DNA of 11,203 nucleotides from Christensenella sp. UBA1252 (GTDB lineage: Bacteria; Bacillota; Clostridia; Christensenellales; CAG-1252), in the NCBI GenBank assembly GCA_002308575.1, contig DBVY01000032.1:1-11203 (forward strand), in the 5' to 3' direction. The notes below the pieces were generated by a model. It searched no databases. It was not told the DNA's origin and worked only from the letters and a program-made list of their open reading frames with translations. Position numbers and translations under genes: made by a program. The stretch's first letter is position 1. The number at the start of each line of letters is the position of its first letter. Of the stretch, positions 5,916 through 11,203 are shown piece after piece.

Positions 5916-8840
5916 TTATTTCATAAACGCGTTGATATAGACGCCGACGGTCGCGCCGTCGCCCTCGCTCTCTCTATGCCAAACGAGGTTGATCCTGTCG
6001 CCACCTTCCGTTTCGTAATCGTAATTATCGAATTCACCGGAACGATTGAGAGGCGCGCCCGTCCAACCTTCGAGATTATCGAAGAAATCTTTCAGCGTTT
6101 CGAAGGTTGCGTTCGAGAGGTTGTCGCCGCCCGTGATATCGAAGCAATACTCTTTCGTGCCCGGGGAATAGGGGAAATCTCCTGCGTCCACGGAATCGAT
6201 CAAGGGAAGCAAAATACCCGTAACTTCCTTAAAATTCGCCCGATTCGTCAAATAACTTTCGGAAACTTCGCAGACGTTATAGTTGACATACACGTAGGAA
6301 TGCGATTCGTCCGGAACGTCGAGCATCGTCCAAATTTGTCCGACGTAGACCTTTCCGTCGATCGTAACGTCGATATTCCAGCTCGTTCCGGTTTCATCCG
6401 ACTGTTTGGGATCCTTTTTGATCTGCTCTTGCAAAGCGTCCACGATGGTCTGCATATCGGTCGCCGTCGCGGGGATATCGAAGCAAGCGGTCGTGTGCTG
6501 TTCGGGGCGGATATCCGAGCTTTCGAGCATCTCGATACCCACAAGTTCGGGCAACGTATAGCCGGTGATCGTATAGAAGCCCTCGCGCGCAGTCTTATAG
6601 CTCTCGGTCATCGAAGGCGCCTCGGCCTCGGAGTATGAAACGACGACCAAACCGCCGTTGCCCTCGTTTTGGAAGGAAACCATGACCGTGCAGTTATAGG
6701 TTACGCCATTTTTTTCTTTCGAATATTCCCAAGTCGTCGTTCCGCCGTCGACCGTCGGATCCGCTTTTATTTGTTTTTTCAGCGCTTCTTTCACGGCGGA
6801 AAGGGTGTTCGCCGTCGCGCCGTTTTCCGCGGTGGAGCCGCCGATATCGATCTCCTTCTCCGCGTTCATATAGTAGCCGCCGACTTTGGAGAACACGGGA
6901 AGCGTAAGCCCCGTTGCCTCTTGGAAGGAAGCCTTCGCCGCGCGATACGTTTCCGTCATTTGAATGGCTTGGAATTTCGCCGTAAACGTGATCGAGGTAA
7001 AGGTGACGTCCGCTTTTGCATAGTTGAAATTATAGGTGGCTTCGGTGGAAACGGACGTTCCGTTTACAAACCAACCCACGAATTCCATTCCGTCGTTCGC
7101 CACCGCGCAGATCTTTCCGTGGAAAGCGTCCGCGATCTCCCAATGCTTGCTGACCTTATGCTCCTGATAATCCGAACCCGTATAGGAGATATACGCGGTT
7201 CCGCCGTCCGTTGCGGTGACCGAATAATAGACGATCGGCTGTTTGCGCCACATCAGGAAAATCGTCGCGCCGTCGGCTTGCCGGTTCATCATCACGTCGT
7301 CGCGATACGGGATCGGCGCGTCGGGGTACAAGGGCGACCAAAGATCCATCGCGCCGTACTCGTTATCGCTCGTTTCTTCCATATCCCCTTCCACGTTTTT
7401 GACGGCGGCGCGGAAGGACGCGTAATTGCGGCTTGCTTCCGCCGCCGAAGCGAACACGAATTCGCATTGGAATTCATCTCGAACGCCGTTTTCCGCGTCG
7501 GGTTTGATCGTCGTGTTTTGCGCGATGGTCGTAACGCCTTCGAGCTCGGGCAACGAAATGCCCGACATCTCGTAAAGCGCTTTTCTCGCTTCTTTGTAAT
7601 CCGCCGACATGTTCGACGGGATCTCATTAAACTTTGCGGTGATCGTTACGTCTTTTACGATGGCATAGCGAAGCCCGTTTTCCGTTCCGATTTGCGTGTT
7701 GCCCTCGTAAAACCCTGCGAATTCATAGCCGAGCGACGCCGTGGCGTAAAGATTCGAATAGGTGTTATAGCAGACGTGCGCCCTGTTGCCGTCCTGTCCT
7801 CTTCCCGCGATCTTCAATTCGACGGAGCCGCCTTGCGACGCAACGAGCGTCAGCGTGTAATAATCGCGGAACCAATAGCCGACGGTGATCTTCCCCGCTC
7901 GCGCATTGTTTTCGAGTTGGATCGTGACCTTATGCATTCTGCCGCCCTCGTCGTAATCCCATTCCCAAAAAGCCATGAAACCGTCTTCTTCCCAATGATT
8001 GTTATTATCGGAAAGGGGTTCGTCGGCAAGCGCGGCTTTCACCGCACTCACGATATTTGCAAAAACGTTGCCGTCCGCCGAAACGACGAGTTGCGCTTCC
8101 TTTTTCGCGGCGTCAAACGTGGATTCGTCGGACGCTTCGACGTTTTCGAGTTCGGGAAGAAGAATTCCGGAGATGCTTTGGAAACTATTCCTCGCGGCTT
8201 GATAGCTCGCCGTCATCGAAGAGGACTGACCTTGTCCGTTGCCGCCTTGACCGTTTCCTCCGCCTTGATTATTCTCGTTTCCTTGGCTGCCGTTTTCATC
8301 TCCTTGGGTATTGCCTTGGCTTCCGTTCCCTTGGTTGCCGTTCTCGTTCCCTTGATTGTTTCCGGAACTCGATGCGTTCATGATCGCGTGGACGTAAACC
8401 GCGGTGTTCTCGCCGTCCCAAGTGATCCCGATCCTTCCGAGGTCGCCCGCGTACCAAATATTCGTAAAGACGCCTTCCGTGGTCGGTCCCGTCTTCGTCC
8501 AAGAAGAAAGCGCGGTATCCAAAAACGCAACGAAGGCTTGGAAGATCTCTTCCGTTACGCCTTCCGTGATATCGAGCTCGTAACTCGTGGCGCCTTCCTC
8601 GTACGGGAAGGGTTCGCCGACCGCGATGTTTTCGAGCGCGGGCAATTCGATCCCCGTTACCGCCTTGAATTCGGCGCGCGCCTGCTTATAGCTCTCGGTC
8701 ATCGAAACGGTCGTTCCACCGCCGCCGTTTCCGCCGGATCCGTTGTTCGTGCCGCCGTTCGCGCCGTCGCAAGCAACGAAGCAGAACGCCAAAGCGAGGG
8801 TCGCCGCCAAAACAACTAACCATTTAAACGCTTTTTTCAT
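5916..8840 (-). CDS. Giant modular lipoprotein: six copies of an unrecognised ~115-residue module plus two InlB-B-like repeats
   Basis: A 974-residue predicted surface lipoprotein. The signal peptide ends in FVAC with C24 as the lipid anchor, then a Gly/Asn tether (25-45). Six modules start with the signature MTESYKxARxxFxxxTGIxLPELE, at about residues 46-155, 208-325, 410-537, 627-738, 743-857 and 858-973. Each continues as a mixed alpha/beta segment ending in a V-x-V-Y/S-Y type strand. A 50-residue Asn/Gln/Gly linker separates modules 1 and 2. Residues about 327-404 and 538-624 look like divergent InlB B-repeats (GGS...GYEFAGFYEG; GGT...GMEFVGWFVNG...TAKF), which occur in adhesins and other surface proteins. 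An AGGAG lies 5' of the ATG. The start is 1 nt after the stop of the DUF3021 gene, so translation is probably coupled. Function is unknown; binding to host, cell-wall or polysaccharide ligands is an inference only. Confidence 0.88.
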   Translation of the reverse strand: MKKAFKWLVVLAATLALAFCFVACDGANGGTNNGSGGNGGGGTTVSMTESYKQARAEFKAVTGIELPALENIAVGEPFPYEEGATSYELDITEGVTEEIFQAFVAFLDTALSSWTKTGPTTEGVFTNIWYAGDLGRIGITWDGENTAVYVHAIMNASSSGNNQGNENGNQGNGSQGNTQGDENGSQGNENNQGGGNGQGGNGQGQSSSMTASYQAARNSFQSISGILLPELENVEASDESTFDAAKKEAQLVVSADGNVFANIVSAVKAALADEPLSDNNNHWEEDGFMAFWEWDYDEGGRMHKVTIQLENNARAGKITVGYWFRDYYTLTLVASQGGSVELKIAGRGQDGNRAHVCYNTYSNLYATASLGYEFAGFYEGNTQIGTENGLRYAIVKDVTITAKFNEIPSNMSADYKEARKALYEMSGISLPELEGVTTIAQNTTIKPDAENGVRDEFQCEFVFASAAEASRNYASFRAAVKNVEGDMEETSDNEYGAMDLWSPLYPDAPIPYRDDVMMNRQADGATIFLMWRKQPIVYYSVTATDGGTAYISYTGSDYQEHKVSKHWEIADAFHGKICAVANDGMEFVGWFVNGTSVSTEATYNFNYAKADVTFTSITFTAKFQAIQMTETYRAAKASFQEATGLTLPVFSKVGGYYMNAEKEIDIGGSTAENGATANTLSAVKEALKKQIKADPTVDGGTTTWEYSKEKNGVTYNCTVMVSFQNEGNGGLVVVSYSEAEAPSMTESYKTAREGFYTITGYTLPELVGIEMLESSDIRPEQHTTACFDIPATATDMQTIVDALQEQIKKDPKQSDETGTSWNIDVTIDGKVYVGQIWTMLDVPDESHSYVYVNYNVCEVSESYLTNRANFKEVTGILLPLIDSVDAGDFPYSPGTKEYCFDITGGDNLSNATFETLKDFFDNLEGWTGAPLNRSGEFDNYDYETEGGDRINLVWHRESEGDGATVGVYINAFMK
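6969..7229 (-). repeat. InlB-B-like beta repeat 2 of the giant lipoprotein
   Basis: Residues about 538-624 follow the pattern VTATDGGTAYISY...GMEFVGWFVNG...V.F..ITFTAKF, typical of divergent InlB B-repeats. Confidence 0.6.
7629..7862 (-). repeat. InlB-B-like beta repeat 1 of the giant lipoprotein
   Basis: Residues about 327-404 follow the pattern LTLVASQGGSVEL...GYEFAGFYEGNTQI...V.ITAKF, matching repeat 2 in order and spacing. Confidence 0.6.
8220..8372 (-). repeat. Low-complexity Asn/Gln/Gly linker between modules 1 and 2
   Basis: Residues 157-207 consist almost only of N, Q, G, E and S (QGNENGNQGNGSQGN and similar). The DNA is imperfectly repetitive. It is likely a flexible spacer with variable length among strains. 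Confidence 0.75.
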
Positions 8841-8841
8841 A

Positions 8842-9339
8842 TCATATCTCCTTTTCGGTTTTTTCCCGTTGGGTTTCTTCCTTATATTTTTTCAGCTCGT
8901 CGTTCATTTCGCGAACCGTCTTTTTCCAAGCGTAATACATAATGAACCAAATGATCGCGAACGCAACCGTATTGCAAGCCGCGGCGATCGCGTAACCGAT
9001 CCAAGAGGATCCGAACCAACCCAAGCCGTACGAGATCGTGGCGAACGTTCCCATGATCGAAAGATAATGGGTGCCCGTTGCGAGCGCCAAACTCCAAGAA
9101 TCGATCTCGTAAAGAAGCATTCCGCTGAAACTCACGCAACCGAGAACGCCGCTGAGCCCGATCTGCAACGCGATCGCGCCCGCAAGACCGACTTTTTCCG
9201 CAAGCGGCGAAAGCTCCATTAGGATCTTGCCGCCTTGTGCCAACGTTCCGGTAAGCGCGATCAAAAAACCGATGACGGCGCCGAGAACAAACCCGAGCGT
9301 CGGGAACAGGATTATTTTTTTCTTCATTTTGTCTTCCAT
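8842..9339 (-). CDS. DUF3021-type four-helix membrane protein, LytTR partner
   Basis: A 165-residue integral membrane protein. Predicted helices lie at about 9-31, 51-77, 82-108 and 113-137, followed by a charged, probably coiled cytoplasmic tail (138-165). Size, helix pattern, the ALATGTHYLSI segment and the position directly behind a stand-alone LytTR gene fit the DUF3021 family. Such proteins often act as membrane inhibitors or sensors of the adjacent LytTR regulator. ATG 9339 is chosen because a full AGGAGGTGA stands 8 nt upstream; a GTG at 9348 overlaps the site itself. It begins 5 nt after the LytTR stop and ends 1 nt before the giant lipoprotein start. The family is inferred from context and topology. 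Confidence 0.8.
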   Translation of the reverse strand: MEDKMKKKIILFPTLGFVLGAVIGFLIALTGTLAQGGKILMELSPLAEKVGLAGAIALQIGLSGVLGCVSFSGMLLYEIDSWSLALATGTHYLSIMGTFATISYGLGWFGSSWIGYAIAAACNTVAFAIIWFIMYYAWKKTVREMNDELKKYKEETQREKTEKEI

Positions 9340-9344
9340 TCTCG

Positions 9345-9794
9345 TCACCTCCTTTTCCCGAAAAGTTTTCGGATCTCCACGGCATACCGCCTCGACGTAT
9401 AGGATGAGATCCCGTTCGTAAGCTCGATCTTAATGATCCCGCCGCCGTCAAAGCTCCAACCTTCCACGAACTTCAAATTAACGATTTCCGACTGTGAGAT
9501 CCGAACGAATTGCGTTTTGTCCAGCCGCTCTTCGATCTTATAAAGAGGCTCTTTCAAAACATACTCTCCGCTGATCGTTTTTACGGATAAATATCTGCCG
9601 CTTTTGGAGATGATCACAATCTCGCCGACGTCGATCTCCTCTTCTTCGGAGATCGGGTCGCCGCGCAAAGCGCCGACTTCACCCCGAAGCGATCGGATCA
9701 GTCGATCCACTTCTTCGGTTTGCTCTTTCGCTTTAACGATCACTTCGATCTCTTCCGCGCGATCGTCTTGAATAAAACTGACTTTGATTGCCAT
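9345..9794 (-). CDS. Stand-alone LytTR-family DNA-binding regulator
   Basis: A 149-residue cytoplasmic regulator with no receiver domain. Residues 1-45 are a short alpha/beta N-terminal segment (MAIKVSFIQDD..., EEVDRLIRSLRG). Residues about 57-146 are a LytTR domain: EIVIISKSGRYLSVKT, then EPLYKIEERL, FVRISQSEIVNL at 97-108, and SRRYAVEIRKLF near the end. LytTR domains bind direct repeats in the DNA major groove. The ATG at 9794 is preferred because GGAG lies 6 nt upstream; an in-frame TTG at 9806 overlaps that site. It is the first gene of an operon with a DUF3021-type protein and a giant lipoprotein. Direct repeats just upstream of its promoter suggest it activates its own operon. Confidence 0.9.
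   Translation of the reverse strand: MAIKVSFIQDDRAEEIEVIVKAKEQTEEVDRLIRSLRGEVGALRGDPISEEEEIDVGEIVIISKSGRYLSVKTISGEYVLKEPLYKIEERLDKTQFVRISQSEIVNLKFVEGWSFDGGGIIKIELTNGISSYTSRRYAVEIRKLFGKRR
9348..9352 (-). promoter_or_regulatory. Ribosome binding site of the DUF3021-type gene, within the end of the LytTR gene
   Basis: GGAGG (extended AAAGGAGGTGA) overlaps the last codons of the LytTR gene and lies 8 nt before ATG 9339, which it selects over the GTG at 9348. Confidence 0.75.
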
Positions 9795-9800
9795 TCGCCG

Positions 9801-9804
9801 CTCC
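9801..9804 (-). promoter_or_regulatory. Ribosome binding site of the LytTR gene
   Basis: GGAG on the minus strand, 6 nt before ATG 9794. The in-frame TTG at 9806 overlaps it and so cannot be the start. Confidence 0.6.
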
Positions 9805-9816
9805 AATAATACTAAA

Positions 9817-9845
9817 AATATAGTTTAATATAAAACCGATATCAA
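9817..9845 (-). promoter_or_regulatory. Sigma-A promoter of the LytTR operon
   Basis: TTGATA (9840-9845) and TATATT (9817-9822) on the minus strand are separated by 17 nt. The predicted start, near 9810, leaves a short leader of about 16 nt that holds the ribosome binding site. Confidence 0.65.
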
Positions 9846-9854
9846 TATAAAATA

Positions 9855-9886
9855 CGTATTCGGTAAAAAACGCGTCGTATTCGGTA
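9855..9886 (-). promoter_or_regulatory. Direct-repeat operator, likely LytTR binding site
   Basis: The 11-mer TACCGAATACG (minus strand) occurs perfectly at 9876-9886 and 9855-9865, a 21-bp period or two helical turns. It ends 9 nt upstream of the -35 box. LytTR regulators such as AgrA bind 9-bp direct repeats at this same spacing, so this is the likely autoregulatory site. Confidence 0.7.
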
Positions 9887-9901
9887 TCTTTTTCACGAAA
9901 A

Positions 9902-9927
9902 ACGGACTTGAAAAAGTTCAAGTCCGT
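9902..9927 (-). terminator. Rho-independent terminator of gpmI
   Basis: The minus strand reads ACGGACTTGAA, a 4-nt loop, TTCAAGTCCGT, then TTTTCG. The 11-bp perfect stem followed by a U-run lies 35 nt after the gpmI stop. Confidence 0.9.
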
Positions 9928-9962
9928 CGTTTTCGTGTCTTTTATGCGCTTTTCGAATCGAT

Positions 9963-11203
9963 TCAGCCCTCGATCAGGGAATGCCCCGTCATTTCCGCGG
10001 GTTTTTCGATTCCCATCACGTCGAGAAGGGTCGGGGTGATGTCCGCGAGAACGCCGCCCTCTTTGAGTTTGCGACCTTTATAACGGTCATCCACCAGAAT
10101 AAAGGGCACGGGGTTCAAAGAGTGTGCGGTCATCGGCGAACCGTCCGCCGCGATCATCTCGTCCGCGTTGCCGTGGTCGGCGGTAACGATCGCCATGCCG
10201 CCCGCTTTCTTGATCGCTTCAACGAGCTTGTTGACGCAGGTATCCACCGTGGAAACCGCTTTCATCGCCGCTTCCATAATGCCGGTGTGTCCGACCATAT
10301 CACAGTTCGCATAGTTCAAAACCATGACGTCGTACATCTCCGATTCGATAAGCTCGATCGCCTTTTCGGTAATCTCAAACGCGCTCATTTCGGGCTTCAT
10401 ATCGAACGTTGCGACTTGCGGCGACGGGATCAACACGCGATCTTCGCCCTTGTACGGCGTTTCGTTTCCGCCGTTAAAGAAGAACGTAACGTGCGCATAT
10501 TTCTGCGTTTCCGCGATACGGAGTTGCTTCAAACCGAGTGACGCAACGTACTCGCCGAACGTGTTTTCGAGGCTCGTCGGTTTAAACGCGACTTCGAGTT
10601 TCCCTTCGAATTCCGCTTTATAGCTCGTCATCGAAACGAACTTCGGCGCAAGGAACCCGCACTTTCTTTCAAACGCGGAGAAATCCTCGTAAATGAAAGC
10701 CTGCGTGATCTCGCGCGCACGATCGGGGCGGAAGTTATAGAAGACGATGCTGTCGCCCTTCTGCACCTTTCCGACGGCTTCTCCGTCCTCGCCGACGATC
10801 ACGGTCGGCAAAACGAATTCGTCCGTTACGCCGTTTTCGTAGCTCTTTTTCATCGCTTCGACGGGGCACTTTTCCTTAATGCCCTCGCCGAGCGTCATCA
10901 TCTCGAACGCCTTTTGGACGCGATCCCACGCGTTATCGCGATCCATCGCGTAAAATCTGCCGGTGATCGAAGCGATTTTCGCGCCGCTGCCGATCTCCTT
11001 GATATAATCGCAGATCTCCTGCATAAAGCCGACGCCGCTCGTAGGCGAAACGTCGCGCCCGTCCATAAAGCAATGGACGAACACCTTTTCGACGCCCTTT
11101 TCCTTCGCCGCTTTCAAAAGCCCTTTGAGGTGATCGATGTGGCTATGGACGCCGCCGGAGGAGAGCAGCCCCATAAAATGGAGCGCTTTCCCGCCTTTCT
11201 TCT
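9963..11203 (-). CDS. gpmI: 2,3-bisphosphoglycerate-independent phosphoglycerate mutase, C-terminal part (5' end beyond the window)
   Basis: The last 412 codons are present. The family is about 510 residues, so roughly 100 N-terminal residues, including the phosphorylated serine, lie past base 11203. The in-frame ATG at 11174 is internal, since coding continues upstream as KKGGKALHF. The enzyme interconverts 3- and 2-phosphoglycerate in glycolysis with two Mn ions. Hallmark segments appear in order: GLLSSGGVHSHIDH, HCFMDGRDVSPTSG, GRFYAMDRDNAWDR, FYNFRPDRAREI, AETQKYAHVTFFFNGG, NYANCDMVGHTG, VTADHGNADEM and TAHSLNPVPFI. These cover the substrate-binding histidine and arginines and both metal sites of the phosphatase domain. 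No key residue is missing from the visible part. It ends in its own terminator and is not linked to the LytTR operon. Confidence 0.96.
   Translation of the reverse strand, partial: KKGGKALHFMGLLSSGGVHSHIDHLKGLLKAAKEKGVEKVFVHCFMDGRDVSPTSGVGFMQEICDYIKEIGSGAKIASITGRFYAMDRDNAWDRVQKAFEMMTLGEGIKEKCPVEAMKKSYENGVTDEFVLPTVIVGEDGEAVGKVQKGDSIVFYNFRPDRAREITQAFIYEDFSAFERKCGFLAPKFVSMTSYKAEFEGKLEVAFKPTSLENTFGEYVASLGLKQLRIAETQKYAHVTFFFNGGNETPYKGEDRVLIPSPQVATFDMKPEMSAFEITEKAIELIESEMYDVMVLNYANCDMVGHTGIMEAAMKAVSTVDTCVNKLVEAIKKAGGMAIVTADHGNADEMIAADGSPMTAHSLNPVPFILVDDRYKGRKLKEGGVLADITPTLLDVMGIEKPAEMTGHSLIEG

Larger units (their letters stand above)
5922..8705 (-). repeat. Six repeated MTESY...TGI.LPELE modules within the giant lipoprotein
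   Basis: Module DNA is at about 8376-8705, 7866-8219, 7230-7613, 6627-6962, 6270-6614 and 5922-6269. Modules 1 and 6 are most alike beyond the signature: both have a FPY...DIT segment and end in VYVHAIMN / VYINAFMK. Modules 2 and 3 are each followed by one InlB-B-like repeat. Confidence 0.85.

Noticed and set aside
6669..8819. A very long open frame on the plus strand, antisense to the giant lipoprotein
   Set aside because: It is a by-product of the GC-rich codon use of the minus-strand gene. Its translation is arginine-rich with no domain, signal or ribosome binding site, while the opposite strand has a lipobox, repeats and a good start. Other plus-strand frames at 5898-6638 and 2741-3316 are rejected for the same reason.
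9733..9921. Small minus-strand open frame across the LytTR promoter region
   Set aside because: It overlaps the promoter and direct repeats, has no ribosome binding site, and is out of frame with the well-supported LytTR gene.

Overview
The window looks like chromosomal DNA from a low-to-mid GC Gram-positive bacterium, most likely an uncultured anaerobic Bacillota/Clostridia lineage. This rests on strong AGGAGG-type ribosome binding sites, sigma-A promoters, two lipobox surface proteins, a LytTR/DUF3021 pair, 2,3-bisphosphoglycerate-independent phosphoglycerate mutase, and an M23 protein resembling the sporulation protein SpoIIQ. No mobile-element genes, rRNA, tRNA or CRISPR array were seen.

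Left edge (1-1250): a minus-strand pair made of a TIM-barrel sugar phosphate isomerase/epimerase-like gene and the start of aroB (3-dehydroquinate synthase), overlapping or nearly abutting. The sigma-A promoter in front of the pair is so close to the first ATG that the transcript is probably leaderless. Divergent from it (1372-2013, +) is a membrane-anchored M23/LytM protein, possibly SpoIIQ, with a sequence resembling a sigma-F/sigma-G forespore promoter upstream. It ends at a strong hairpin terminator.

Middle (2072-5816): an AT-richer cassette. Two minus-strand genes encode a membrane-bound XRE regulator with a cysteine-rich, zinc-ribbon-like linker, and then a 790-residue lipoprotein with four helical repeats. 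A divergent 71-residue XRE regulator faces them. Their shared intergenic region carries two overlapping perfect palindromes, one lying inside the sigma-A promoter of the minus-strand genes. Strong hairpin terminators bound the cassette on both sides.

Right (5916-9810, minus strand): an operon of a stand-alone LytTR regulator, a DUF3021-type four-helix membrane protein, and a 974-residue lipoprotein. The lipoprotein is built from six copies of a roughly 115-residue module plus two InlB-B-like beta repeats. Gene junctions are 5 nt and 1 nt. Upstream of the LytTR promoter an 11-bp direct repeat recurs at a 21-bp period, the classic geometry of a LytTR binding site.

Right edge: the C-terminal four fifths of gpmI (glycolysis) on the minus strand, with its own terminator.

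The core genes (aroB, gpmI, M23) are conventional. The most novel material is the two regulator-membrane-lipoprotein loci, each probably controlling a modular cell-surface protein of unknown function through its own autoregulatory operator.
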